Part shown: one piece after another, positions 1-8,007 of the stretch | Layout of the letters: every line of letters starts with the position of its first letter | How positions within the stretch are numbered: position 1 is the stretch's first letter | DNA from: Stenotrophomonas rhizophila | GTDB taxonomy: Bacteria > Pseudomonadota > Gammaproteobacteria > Xanthomonadales > Xanthomonadaceae | Length of the DNA: 64,000 bases | Assembly: GCF_003651185.1 (NCBI RefSeq) | Contig: NZ_RCDC01000004.1 | Coordinates: 1,040,659 to 1,104,658 of the forward strand | Direction: 5' to 3' | Program-made: the position numbers and the translations under genes | Notes under the pieces: generated by a model | Database searches by the model: none | Seen by the model: the letters and a program-made list of their open reading frames with translations, nothing else | What the model was told of the DNA's origin: nothing

Positions 1-404
1 AAGAGCTGATCAACATCTACGTGGCCCGGCTGCGGCCGGAGCCGGACGACGCGCAGATCCGCCGGCACCAGACCAGCGACCTGATGACCTGGATCGGCGC
101 GACCGCCGAGGGCCTGCCCTCGCTGATCGCCGGCGATTTCTCCGCCGAGATCACCGAACTGGTGGGCAGCACGCCGGGCTTCCAGCCGGCCCGCAAGAAC
201 CCCGGCGAACGCGTGGATCCGCCCTCACTGGCCGGCGCGGCACGTGGGCACGGCCTGGACGTGCTGTTCCAGGTGAAGTATTTCGGCGGCATCCGCCAGG
301 ACAGCATCAAGCTGCCGGCCAGCGAAAGTGACCCCGCCACGATGCGTCTGGGCACCATGGCGACCCTGCGCCTGCAGACGCCGGAGAGCACCAGCGCGCC
401 CTGA
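1..404 (+). CDS. Endonuclease/exonuclease/phosphatase family protein, C-terminal part (5' truncated by window)
   Basis: The reading frame is open from base 3 and ends at TGA 402-404, so only the last ~133 residues are visible. Family features seen are a GLPSLIAGDFSAE segment, which matches the metal-binding GDFN-type motif of EEP hydrolases, and a later HGLDVLFQVKYF segment typical of the C-terminal half. EEP proteins are metal-dependent phosphodiesterases or phosphatases; substrate cannot be inferred from this fragment. A GTG at 21 in the same frame is internal. It converges on sodA, with a strong hairpin between the two stops. Confidence 0.6.
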   Translation, partial: ELINIYVARLRPEPDDAQIRRHQTSDLMTWIGATAEGLPSLIAGDFSAEITELVGSTPGFQPARKNPGERVDPPSLAGAARGHGLDVLFQVKYFGGIRQDSIKLPASESDPATMRLGTMATLRLQTPESTSAP

Positions 405-433
405 TGTCGCAGGGCTCCCGGCGGCGCAACGAA

Positions 434-467
434 GAACGGCCAGGCATCGCTGCCTGGCCGTTCTCGT
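434..467. terminator. Bidirectional intrinsic terminator between converging genes
   Basis: A perfect 13-bp inverted repeat (434-446 with 451-463, loop TCGC) sits between the stop of the upstream plus-strand gene and the stop of sodA on the minus strand. AA-rich and TT-containing flanks on both sides suggest it serves both genes. Confidence 0.8.
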
Positions 468-485
468 TTCAGGTGACCCTGCCGA

Positions 486-1097
486 TCAGGCAATGGCGTC
501 CTGGTAACGACGCTCGACTTCATTCCAGTCGACGACGTTGAAGAACGCGCCGATGTATTCCGGGCGACGGTTCTGGTACTTCAGGTAGTACGCGTGCTCC
601 CACACGTCCAGGGCCAGGATCGGCGTGTTGCCGTCCATCAGCGGGCTGTCCTGGTTGGCGCTGCTTTCCACCACGACCTTCTTGTCCGGGGTGACGCTCA
701 GCCAGGCCCAGCCGCTGCCGAAGCGGGTCAGTGCGGCCTTGGTGAAGGCTTCCTTGAACTTCTCCAGGCCGCCCAGCTGCGAATCGATGGCCTTGGCCAC
801 GTCGCCCACCGGTGCACCGCCGCCGTTGGGCGACATCACGGTCCAGAACAGGGTGTGGTTGGCATGGCCGCCGCCGTTGTTGCGCACGACGCCCTGCAGG
901 TTTTCCGGAAGCGACTTGGTCTTCTTGACCAGTTCTTCCACCGGCAGATCGGCGAACTCGGTGCCTTCCAGCGCGGCGTTGACGTTGTTGATGTACGTCT
1001 GGTGATGCTTGGTGTGGTGGATTTCCATCGTCGCTGCGTCGATATGCGGCTCGAGCGCGTCGTAGGCGTAGGACAGCTTGGGGAGGGTATAGGCCAT
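486..1097 (-). CDS. sodA: Superoxide dismutase (Mn type)
   Basis: Converts superoxide to oxygen and hydrogen peroxide in the cytoplasm. The 203-residue product has the four metal ligands in place: H27, H81, D164 and H168 (in [20 protein letters not shown]). Q149 in SANQDSPLM is the second-sphere glutamine position characteristic of Mn rather than Fe enzymes, and [10 protein letters not shown] also fits the Mn type. The ATG at 1097 is preferred over an upstream in-frame ATG at 1118 because AGGAG lies 7 nt before it and family proteins start at this point. Metal preference is inferred from motifs; a cambialistic enzyme is possible. Confidence 0.95.
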   Translation of the reverse strand: MAYTLPKLSYAYDALEPHIDAATMEIHHTKHHQTYINNVNAALEGTEFADLPVEELVKKTKSLPENLQGVVRNNGGGHANHTLFWTVMSPNGGGAPVGDVAKAIDSQLGGLEKFKEAFTKAALTRFGSGWAWLSVTPDKKVVVESSANQDSPLMDGNTPILALDVWEHAYYLKYQNRRPEYIGAFFNVVDWNEVERRYQDAIA

Positions 1098-1365
1098 GTG
1101 GTTCTCCTGGTAGCTCACTCACCCGGCAAAGACCGGGCGTTGCGGAGTCGATGATGGGGATGGCCGATAAGCTTACCAAGGGCCATGTAAAGGAAACTTC
1201 GTCCTGTGCGGTCGGTCGCGTGTCCGGATCGTGACGCGACAGTGACGGTGCACGCCGGGCGAGGTGGGCTCCCTCGCAGCGCAGCACGCCTGTTCGGCTG
1301 GGCCTCACCGTGCGGGGCGATGATCGCAGTAGAGTAGTCGCCTCGCCCATCGCCCTTGGCCCCTC

Positions 1366-1839
1366 ATGCGCAAGCCACTGCTGTTGTTGATCGCCATCGT
1401 GCTGCTGGTGGGCGGCCTGGCCGCCATCAAGCTGGCCCAACGCCCGCCCGCTCCGCAGTTCGCGCCATCGCTGACGCAACCGGATGCCGCGCCGCCCGCC
1501 AGTGCCGCGACGTCATCACCGGCATCGGCCAAGGCAGCGCGCGATCCCCTGCCCCCGTTCCTGCCCGCCGAGGCGCGCGACACCATCGCACTGATCCAGC
1601 GCGGCGGCCCGTACCCGCACCGGCAGGACGGCAGCATTTTCAGCAACCGCGAACAGCGCCTGCCGCAGCGGCCGCGCGGCTATTACCACGAATACACGGT
1701 GGACACGCCCGGCGCCGGCAATCGCGGTGCGCGGCGCATCGTCACCGGCGGCACACCCCCTACTGGCTGGTTCTACACCGATGATCACTATGAAACGTTC
1801 CGCAGTTTCGACGTTCCACCTGCCGGGAGCTGGCAATGA
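1366..1839 (+). CDS. Barnase-like guanyl-specific ribonuclease, exported or membrane-anchored
   Basis: Predicted microbial RNase of the barnase/N1/T1 superfamily, cleaving single-stranded RNA. Residues 4-20 form a hydrophobic signal or anchor segment, followed by a Pro/Ala-rich linker to about residue 65. The catalytic domain covers about 68-150, with the general base likely E109 (GYYHEYTV), phosphate-binding R123/R124 and the catalytic acid likely H141 (DDHYETF). The stop overlaps the start of a barstar gene by ATGA, so toxin and inhibitor are translationally coupled. The inhibitor presumably protects the cytoplasm before export. Whether the hydrophobic segment is cleaved cannot be told; no lipobox is visible. 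Confidence 0.88.
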   Translation: MRKPLLLLIAIVLLVGGLAAIKLAQRPPAPQFAPSLTQPDAAPPASAATSSPASAKAARDPLPPFLPAEARDTIALIQRGGPYPHRQDGSIFSNREQRLPQRPRGYYHEYTVDTPGAGNRGARRIVTGGTPPTGWFYTDDHYETFRSFDVPPAGSWQ

Positions 1840-2285
1840 CGCATGACGGATTCGAGTTGGGCCTGCACGACATCAACAATGCCGGTATCTATGCGATCGG
1901 CAACGATGATGTCGCCCCCTTGTCGGCCGCGATGCGCGATGCCGGCCTGCGCGTGATCCAGATCGATCTGGACGGCTGCCACGACAAACGCACGCTGCTG
2001 ATGCGCCTGGCCGCACGCCTGGATTTTCCAACCGGCTTCGGCGGCAACTGGGATGCGCTGACCGATAACCTGCGCGACCTGGCCTGGCTGCCGGCGAACG
2101 GCTATGCGCTGTTCTTCAGCGACGCCGATGCCCTGCGCAGCGATGCCGGTGCCGATTTCGACACGCTGCTGGATGTGCTCGACGAAGCCAGCCGCTACTG
2201 GAGCGACAGCAACGTGCCGTTCTGGGCGTTCGTGGCACTGCGCGATGCAGACGTGGAACTGGACGAGGACGCCGCGACGCCGTAA
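1836..2285 (+). CDS. Barstar-family ribonuclease inhibitor
   Basis: 149-residue acidic protein of the barstar family, expected to bind and block the RNase encoded immediately upstream. The diagnostic segment is FGGNWDALTDNLRDLAWL, which corresponds to the barstar helix that plugs the barnase active site, followed by a hydrophobic strand GYALFFSD. The start ATG (1836) overlaps the RNase stop in ATGA, the usual arrangement for a toxin and antidote produced in step. It lacks any signal sequence, consistent with cytoplasmic protection. Confidence 0.9.
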   Translation: MTHDGFELGLHDINNAGIYAIGNDDVAPLSAAMRDAGLRVIQIDLDGCHDKRTLLMRLAARLDFPTGFGGNWDALTDNLRDLAWLPANGYALFFSDADALRSDAGADFDTLLDVLDEASRYWSDSNVPFWAFVALRDADVELDEDAATP

Positions 2286-2350
2286 CACCCTCTCCGGGCA
2301 GAGCCACGCCATGCTTTGCTGTGACGCCCCTGATGCCTGACCCCAGGGCG

Positions 2351-2372
2351 GCCACCCCTGGGGTGGCTCTAC
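2351..2372 (-). repeat. SMAG/GTAG-type REP element
   Basis: Read on the minus strand this starts with GTAG and continues into GCCACCCC-A-GGGGTGGC, a GTAG-headed palindrome of the kind abundant in Stenotrophomonas. It lies in the 113-bp gap between converging barstar and the repeat-protein gene. Confidence 0.7.
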
Positions 2373-2373
2373 T

Positions 2374-2398
2374 GCCGATGAGGCACAGCCTCATCGGC
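2374..2398 (-). terminator. Hairpin overlapping the stop of the transmembrane repeat protein
   Basis: Perfect 10-bp stem (2374-2383 with 2389-2398, 5-nt loop) that includes the TGA at 2391-2393. There is no T-tract, so it may act as an RNA 3'-end stabiliser rather than a true intrinsic terminator. Confidence 0.5.
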
Positions 2399-4103
2399 TG
2401 CCGTTGTCTTCCTGCAGTTCTTTCTTGAACGGGATGTCCGGCGGCGGGCGGGCGATGGCCGGCTGGTCCTGCATGTTCGGATCGCTCAGGCCGCAGCCGC
2501 CACCGAACTGCAGCACGGAAATCACGCAGGAAATGGACGAACTCGTGCCTGGGATCGGAATCTCGACGGCCTTGATGCCCTTGCGTACCCACTCGGCCAG
2601 CAGCGATTCGTTGGGGGCCCAGTACTTGTCGAACGAGGTCGGCGTGTAGTCGTACGGCGGGCGCTTGAGCCATGTGCCGGACTGCGCGATGCGCTCCTTG
2701 CTCCAGCCGTCCTTATCGCCGCCCGGCGCGCCACGCTCGCTGTTTGCGCGCCCCTCCTGGCCAGGCACGCGCACGCTGCCATCGGCCTTGAACAGGCTGC
2801 CGGCATTGCCTTGGGTCGCACTCACGGCCCTGCCATTGAGGTCGGCATCCTGCGGATGATTGGCCGCACCCCAGTCGTCGGAACGGTTGGGCGTGGCCCA
2901 ACTGCCCGGGGGCGCCTTGGAGGGGCTCGCCGGGGCGCGCGCTGCAGCGGACGCACTCGCAGCACTGCTGGCATTGCTCGCCGCCGCCGCCGCCGGTGAT
3001 GGCGGTGCCGGGCGCGGGGCGGCGTTGGGCACCGCGCGCTCGCGCACGGCGACATCCGGCGTTCGACCGGACACAGCCACCTCGCGCGCGGGCAATGTGG
3101 CCACGCTCACCGCCGGCGCGCTCACCGGCCGGATCTCGCGTTCGCGCACCTGCACGTCACGTTGGGGCACGGTGGCCTCCACGCGCGGCCCGGGAATGGC
3201 CACGGTGGGTGTCGGCGCTTCGACCACGGTGACCTGCCGCTCCTGCACGCTCAGCTCGGGCGTGCGCACCTGCGGTTCGGCCGGGCGCGGCGCCGGTACG
3301 GTGGCACGCGGCGTCGGCGTCTCCACCGTGACCACGGTGCGCTCACGGACGGCAATGTCCTGCGGTTCGCGCGTCATCACACGTACTTCGGTGCGCGGGA
3401 CGCTGGTCGGCGGCACCACGAAATCGGTGGTGGCCTCGGCCACCTCGGTCGCCTGGACGGGCTGCTCCACCGCGGGCGTCGCCGGCGCGGGTGGCGCCGG
3501 TTGCGGCTCGCTCGGTGGCGCCGGCGCTGCGGTCGGCTGTGGGGCCGATGCTGTCTGCGCATCGGCCTCGGCCTGCGCCATCGCCTGGGCATTGGCCATC
3601 GCCGCAGCGATCGCAGCTTCCGCCGTGGCCGGCTCGGCAGTGGCAGGTTGCGCGCCCTCTTCCTGCTGCGGCGCGCCGCGTCCAACGAACGCCACCTGCA
3701 CACGCCCGCTCTCACCGCCTTGTTCCGGTTCGCTGGGCGGCCGGATCAAGGCGACCCACAGCAGCGCCACGGCGAACAACAGATGCAACAACGCGCTGAT
3801 CACCGCCGAGGTCCAGCGCATCCAGCGCTGGTCGCGCGGGGCCGGTTCCCAGCCCTGCCAGAGCAGCCGGCGCATCGCCTGCACGAAACTCAGCGCCGGC
3901 AGCCGCCCGCCGTGCCGTACCGGCTCACGCTGGGCCAGCTCGGCCAGCACTTCGCTGGCCCGGAACGGACGCGGCAACGGCGACAACGCACGTAGCCACA
4001 GGCCCCACCCATAGGGGAGGCCGGTGGTTTTTTCAAGAAAGCGCGTGTCCGGCTGGCGAGCCAGCAGCCACTCGAGGATGTCGTCAGCCCGGCGCAGTGG
4101 CAC
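2391..4103 (-). CDS. Single-pass membrane protein with Pro/Thr/Val repeats ('transmembrane repetitive protein')
   Basis: 570-residue protein of unknown function. Residues 1-97 are a cytoplasmic-looking basic region, 98-120 a single hydrophobic helix, then a long low-complexity part: Ala/Glu/Gln-rich (about 130-200), Pro-rich, then 4-5 imperfect repeats built on VRERxV...VETPTPxxxVPxPR (about 245-350), a Pro/Ala/Ser stretch, and a compact C-terminus with Cys-containing [15 protein letters not shown]. Start is GTG 4103, 9 nt after the nfuA stop, so the two genes are probably cotranscribed. Xanthomonads carry similar proteins under this descriptive name; the TM-plus-Pro layout is TonB-like but I see no TonB C-terminal domain. 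Function not assigned. Confidence 0.7.
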   Translation of the reverse strand: MPLRRADDILEWLLARQPDTRFLEKTTGLPYGWGLWLRALSPLPRPFRASEVLAELAQREPVRHGGRLPALSFVQAMRRLLWQGWEPAPRDQRWMRWTSAVISALLHLLFAVALLWVALIRPPSEPEQGGESGRVQVAFVGRGAPQQEEGAQPATAEPATAEAAIAAAMANAQAMAQAEADAQTASAPQPTAAPAPPSEPQPAPPAPATPAVEQPVQATEVAEATTDFVVPPTSVPRTEVRVMTREPQDIAVRERTVVTVETPTPRATVPAPRPAEPQVRTPELSVQERQVTVVEAPTPTVAIPGPRVEATVPQRDVQVREREIRPVSAPAVSVATLPAREVAVSGRTPDVAVRERAVPNAAPRPAPPSPAAAAASNASSAASASAAARAPASPSKAPPGSWATPNRSDDWGAANHPQDADLNGRAVSATQGNAGSLFKADGSVRVPGQEGRANSERGAPGGDKDGWSKERIAQSGTWLKRPPYDYTPTSFDKYWAPNESLLAEWVRKGIKAVEIPIPGTSSSISCVISVLQFGGGCGLSDPNMQDQPAIARPPPDIPFKKELQEDNGSR

Positions 4104-4112
4104 GCAGCGGGA

Positions 4113-4712
4113 TCAGGCTGCCGTGCCGCGGGGAATGTACGGCGCGTCGCCACTGTCGTGGTCGGTCGCATCGCGCACCGCGGTGATGCCGGGCACCCGC
4201 CCCATCAGGGTCTTTTCAATGCCCTGCTTGAGCGTGACGTCGGCCATGCCGCAGCCCTGGCAGCCACCGCCGAAGCGCAGCAGCACCACGCCATCGGCCG
4301 AGACTTCCTGCACCGCGACCTTGCCGCCGTGCGAGGCCAGCTGCGGATTGACTTCATTCTCCACCACCCAGCGCACGCGCTCGACCAGCGAGGAGCCTTC
4401 GGTCGGCGCCTCGCCCTTGATCTTGGGGGCCTTGATGGTCAGCTGCTGGCTGCCGGTGGCATTGGTGACGAAGTCGATCTCGGCGCCATCGACCCAGGCC
4501 ACACTGGCGGCGGCCACGTAAAGGGTGAAGCCATCGCAGTCCACCGCCCACTCATCACCCAGCAGTTCACTGGGATCAGCGAACTCCAGGCGGGCATCGG
4601 CGCGCGGGGTACCCGCATCGACGGCGGTCAGGCGCACACCCATGCCGGGCACGGCCTCACGTTCGATCAGCTTGCGGAAATAGGATTGGGCAGTGTCGGA
4701 TATCTGGATCAT
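4113..4712 (-). CDS. nfuA: Fe-S biogenesis protein NfuA
   Basis: Carrier that receives a [4Fe-4S] cluster and delivers it to apo-proteins, important under oxidative stress or iron limitation. The 199-residue product has the two-domain NfuA layout: an N-terminal degenerate A-type (IscA-like) domain lacking the usual cysteines (about 1-95) and a C-terminal Nfu domain (about 105-185) with the cluster-binding pair C151 and C154 in [20 protein letters not shown]. Starts at ATG 4712, divergent from phhB with ~90 bp between; the membrane repeat-protein gene follows in the same direction. Confidence 0.95.
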   Translation of the reverse strand: MIQISDTAQSYFRKLIEREAVPGMGVRLTAVDAGTPRADARLEFADPSELLGDEWAVDCDGFTLYVAAASVAWVDGAEIDFVTNATGSQQLTIKAPKIKGEAPTEGSSLVERVRWVVENEVNPQLASHGGKVAVQEVSADGVVLLRFGGGCQGCGMADVTLKQGIEKTLMGRVPGITAVRDATDHDSGDAPYIPRGTAA

Positions 4713-4802
4713 CGGGCTATTCTAGCCAATCCCTTGTTATGCGCTCATTCGGTTTATACACCGGACCGCGCATTGTTCAGTCATCCAGATGTGGAGGAAC
4801 CC

Positions 4803-5144
4803 ATGGCCGACCTGATTCCGCTGGCGCAAGCGCACTGCGTGCCGCGCAAAGGCAGCGACCACAAGCTCGGCACCGCCCGGGTCACCGAGCTGCTGGCGCA
4901 GATTCCCGGCTGGGAGCTGGCCGAGGCCGGCCAGGCGCTGACCCGCACCTTCCGCTTCGACAACTACCACGGCACCATGGCCTTCGTGAACGCCTTGGCC
5001 TGGGTGGCCCATCGCGAGGACCACCACCCGGACCTGGGCGTGCATTACGACCGCGCCGTGGTGCGCTTCTCCACCCACGATGTGGGCGGCCTGAGCGAGA
5101 ACGACTTCATCTGCGCGGCGAAAGCCTCGGCCCTGACGGAGTAA
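4803..5144 (+). CDS. phhB: Pterin-4a-carbinolamine dehydratase
   Basis: Recycles the 4a-hydroxy-tetrahydropterin formed by aromatic amino acid hydroxylases. The 113-residue length is normal, and the active-site histidine cluster is intact in [12 protein letters not shown] (H70, H74, H75). ATG 4803 is preceded by GGAGGAAC; longer in-frame extensions upstream have no family similarity. A TonB-C-like lipoprotein gene starts 4 nt after its stop, so the two may be cotranscribed. No phenylalanine hydroxylase gene is nearby. Confidence 0.95.
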   Translation: MADLIPLAQAHCVPRKGSDHKLGTARVTELLAQIPGWELAEAGQALTRTFRFDNYHGTMAFVNALAWVAHREDHHPDLGVHYDRAVVRFSTHDVGGLSENDFICAAKASALTE

Positions 5145-5148
5145 GCCC

Positions 5149-5568
5149 ATGAAATTGCAGTACATCATGCTGTCCAGCCTTGCCCTGGCCGCCCTGGCCG
5201 GGTGCAACAAGACGCCCGCCGAACCGGCCGCCCCGGTCGCTGCACCCACCGAGGTCGCCGCGGTCAAGACGCCCCCGCCGGAGTACCCGATCGAACTGGC
5301 CTGCCAGGGGATCGGCGGCACCAGCACCTTCAAGGTGACCATCGCCGCCGATGGCCAGCCCAGCCAGGTCCAGCTCGCCAGCGGCAGCGGCAATGCCCAG
5401 CTCGACGAGCAGGCACAGAAGGCCGTACAGGCCTGGCAGTTCAAGGCGGCCACCCGCGCCGGGCAGGCGGTCTCGACCACGATCCAGGTGCCGGTCAGCT
5501 TCAACCCGCCGCAGCCCAAGCCCGACCAGTGCTTCGCGGTCGAAGAACGGCTGCGCCGCGGCGGCTGA
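5149..5568 (+). CDS. TonB C-terminal-like lipoprotein
   Basis: 139-residue predicted lipoprotein: signal peptide with lipobox LAGC (C19), a Pro/Ala linker to about residue 45, then a domain with strand pattern and the GxxxFKVTIAADGQPSQVQL / AVQAWQFKAA pieces seen in TonB C-terminal domains. Unlike true TonB it has no N-terminal membrane anchor, so it is unlikely to energise receptors directly; a periplasmic or outer-membrane lipoprotein role is more plausible. It follows phhB by 4 nt. Exact function unknown. Confidence 0.75.
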   Translation: MKLQYIMLSSLALAALAGCNKTPAEPAAPVAAPTEVAAVKTPPPEYPIELACQGIGGTSTFKVTIAADGQPSQVQLASGSGNAQLDEQAQKAVQAWQFKAATRAGQAVSTTIQVPVSFNPPQPKPDQCFAVEERLRRGG

Positions 5569-5753
5569 TCGTCGCGTTGTATTGAGGTCAGCCGCCGCAA
5601 ACCGCGCATCATGGATCGTCAAGGCGCCCGTCGGATCAACGCGTCGCCACGCGCCCGGTGAACACCGCCCCCACGCAGCACCGCATTTGAGCGGTCCGGT
5701 GCGGAGGTTGGGATCGCATGGCGCACTTTTCTCGTACAAGGACGCGTTGGCGG

Positions 5754-6563
5754 ATGCCTGATATTTCCAGTGAAAACGTATGGATCGCCCTGGCGGTCAC
5801 CCTGGCCGCCGGCCTGGCCACCGCGCTGGGCAGCCTGATGGTGCTGTTCTCGCGCCGGCCCAACCCGCGCCTGCTGGCGTTCGGGCTGGCCTTTGCCGGT
5901 GGCGCGATGGTTTTCGTCTCGCTGACCGAGATCCTCAACAAGGCAATCGACTCGTTCACCCAGGCCTATGACGCCCGGCTGGGCTTCGCCTACGGCACCG
6001 CGGCCTTCCTGGTCGGCGTGCTGCTGATCGTGGTGATCGACCACCTGATCCCGAACCCGCACGAGAGTCTGGACAAGCAGGACCCGCTGTTCCGCGACAA
6101 CAACAAGGCCTACATCAAGCGGGTCGGCCTGCTGACGGCGGTGGCGATCACCGCGCATAACTTCCCCGAGGGGCTGGCAACGTTCTTCGCCACGCTGGAA
6201 AGCCCGTCGGTGGGCATGCCGCTGGCCTTCGCCATCGCCATCCACAACATCCCCGAGGGCATCGCGATCGCGGTCCCGGTGTATTTCGCCACGCAGAACA
6301 AGTTCTACGCGTTCGGCGCCAGCCTGCTGTCCGGGTTGGCGGAGCCGATCGGCGCGGCGATCGGGTACGTGGTCCTGTCGGGGGTCCTCAACCACGCCAC
6401 CTTCGGCTGGGTGTTCGGCATCATTTCCGGGGTGATGGTGTTCCTGGCCTTGGATGAACTGCTGCCGGCGGCCAAGCGCTACGCCAAGGGCCACGAGACC
6501 GTGTACGGTCTGGTGGCCGGCATGGGCAGCCTGGCGATCAGCCTGGTGTTGTTCAAATGGTGA
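5754..6563 (+). CDS. zupT: Zinc transporter ZupT (ZIP family)
   Basis: Inner-membrane divalent cation importer, zinc preferred. The 269-residue protein has eight hydrophobic helices; helix IV carries HNFPEGLATF and helix V HNIPEGIAIA, the paired histidine/proline/glutamate metal-translocation motifs of ZIP transporters. A variable soluble loop (HESLDKQDPLFRDNN) separates helices III and IV. I take ATG 5754 as start; an in-frame ATG at 5718 with GGAGG upstream would add 12 residues and cannot be excluded. A 185-bp gap precedes it. No convincing Zur box was found. Confidence 0.93.
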   Translation: MPDISSENVWIALAVTLAAGLATALGSLMVLFSRRPNPRLLAFGLAFAGGAMVFVSLTEILNKAIDSFTQAYDARLGFAYGTAAFLVGVLLIVVIDHLIPNPHESLDKQDPLFRDNNKAYIKRVGLLTAVAITAHNFPEGLATFFATLESPSVGMPLAFAIAIHNIPEGIAIAVPVYFATQNKFYAFGASLLSGLAEPIGAAIGYVVLSGVLNHATFGWVFGIISGVMVFLALDELLPAAKRYAKGHETVYGLVAGMGSLAISLVLFKW

Positions 6564-6567
6564 CGGT

Positions 6568-6594
6568 GCAGAGCCGGCCAGCGGCCGGCACTAC
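6568..6594 (-). repeat. SMAG/GTAG-type REP element
   Basis: On the minus strand: GTAGTGCCGGCCGCTGGCCG continuing into GCTC, i.e. GTAG followed by a GC-rich palindrome. It sits between the converging ends of zupT and rluC, a typical REP location. Confidence 0.75.
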
Positions 6595-6626
6595 CCTCCG
6601 TTCGGCACGGCGTTATCTGCCGGCGC

Positions 6627-7604
6627 TCACTTCAACCGGTTCAACACCTCGACGAGCTCCTCGGCGAGCGGTGCATTGATCAGGTACGGCGTCTTGCCCG
6701 CGTCCAGGGCGAACTCCAGCGAGGCCGCGTGCAGGAACAGCCGTTTCAGGCCGATCTGCTCACGAAGCCGCTTGTTGACGTCCGGATCGCCGTACTTGTC
6801 GTCACCGGCCACCGGATGACCCAGATGCTGGGCATGTACGCGGATCTGGTGGGTGCGGCCGGTTTCGATGCGGACCTCACAGTACGAATGCCCGCCCTTG
6901 CGCTCCAGCACCTTGAAGTGGCTGATCGACTCCTTGCCGATCGGATTGACCTGCACGTGCCGCTCGCCGCCCTGGCGCAGACCCACGTGCAACGGGGCAT
7001 CCACGGTCATGGTGCCATCGGGCATGCGGCCGGCCAGCAGGGTCAGGTAGCGCTTGCGGATGCCGGCGCCGTGGTCTTCGCGCAGCAGCGCCTGCAGCTC
7101 GCTCAGCGCCGAGCGCTTCTTGGCCACGATCAGCAGGCCCGAGGTATCCCGGTCCAGCCGATGCACCAGTTCCAGGGTCTTTCCCGGACGCAGGGCACGC
7201 AGCGTCTCGATCGCGCCGAAGCTGATGCCACTGCCGCCGTGGCTGGCCACGCCCGACGGCTTGTTCAGGGCCAGCAACCGATCGTCTTCGAACACGATGG
7301 CATCTTCCAGCCGTTTCATGAATGCCGCGGGCGGACCCGCTTTGTCGCCTTCCTCGTTGAGACGGACCGGCGGGACCCGGACTTCGTCGCCGCCCTCGAG
7401 CTTGCGCTCGGCCTTGGCGCGGCCACCATTGACGCGGACCTGGCCACTGCGGACGAGCTTGTAGATCAGGCTGCGCGGTGCACCCTTGAGCTGGCCGAGC
7501 AGGAAGTTGTCCAGGCGTTGCCCGGCGCGGTCGGCCGGGACAGTGATGATACGTACGCTGGTCATGGCTTCAGCGGCTTTGGGGGTGGGCTCGGTAACGG
7601 TCAT
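6627..7604 (-). CDS. rluC: 23S rRNA pseudouridine(955/2504/2580) synthase RluC
   Basis: Isomerises uridines in 23S rRNA. The 325-residue protein has an N-terminal S4 RNA-binding domain (about 27-85, QRLDNFLLGQL...LIYKLVRSGQVRVNG) and an RluA-type catalytic domain with HRLDRDTSGLLIV; D151 is the catalytic aspartate. ATG 7604 has AAAAGG at a good distance; an ATG 13 codons in is an alternative. It is divergent from rne, the arrangement also found in enterobacteria. Confidence 0.93.
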   Translation of the reverse strand: MTVTEPTPKAAEAMTSVRIITVPADRAGQRLDNFLLGQLKGAPRSLIYKLVRSGQVRVNGGRAKAERKLEGGDEVRVPPVRLNEEGDKAGPPAAFMKRLEDAIVFEDDRLLALNKPSGVASHGGSGISFGAIETLRALRPGKTLELVHRLDRDTSGLLIVAKKRSALSELQALLREDHGAGIRKRYLTLLAGRMPDGTMTVDAPLHVGLRQGGERHVQVNPIGKESISHFKVLERKGGHSYCEVRIETGRTHQIRVHAQHLGHPVAGDDKYGDPDVNKRLREQIGLKRLFLHAASLEFALDAGKTPYLINAPLAEELVEVLNRLK

Positions 7605-8007
7605 TGGCCTTTTATTCTGTTACACTCGGCAGGCGAGATAAGGGATTGATTTCGTTGGAAGTTGCTCTGGGCCAGAAGCCCGACTTCCCGCGATTCCGGC
7701 ACAGTGCGCAGCCACCGCCCCCGGGGCGGCCATGTTAGCGGCTCACCGGCGGTCCCGGCCATCGCCGGATGTCTGACACGCATTCGCGCTGAACATGTCC
7801 CTGTGGCGCTCCAGCCTGGCTGAAAGCTGCCTCCGGCCCCGTTACACCCAAACCAAAACAAATGAAGCGCTCCCGCGGCCTGCCGTGGTGTTGTAGCGCT
7901 GGAAACCCAAACCGCCCTCCCCGCGCATGCGCGATGGGCGGTGAAGCGTGACCAGAAGCGAAACCCCATGGCGTTCCGCGCGGTAGCAGCGCGCGAGGAA
8001 CGCAAGA
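7605..8007 (+). promoter_or_regulatory. rne 5' leader / rluC-rne divergent region with RNA hairpins
   Basis: 403 bp without a gene. The plus-strand side carries three inverted repeats close to rne: AGCGCT pair at about 7865-7900, ACCGCCC/GGGCGGT (7911-7917 with 7936-7942) enclosing the palindrome CGCGCATGCGCG, and GCGTTCC-GCGCG / CGCGC-(GA)-GGAACGC (7971-8003). The last one buries the rne Shine-Dalgarno sequence GAGGAA (7995-8000). Enterobacterial rne leaders also hold several hairpins through which RNase E represses its own mRNA; that this leader does the same is inference. Confidence 0.55.

Noticed and set aside
5670..5720. Hairpin in the zupT leader (GCACCG...CGGTGC) as a metal riboswitch
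   Set aside because: A single short stem without any riboswitch core sequence that I recognise.
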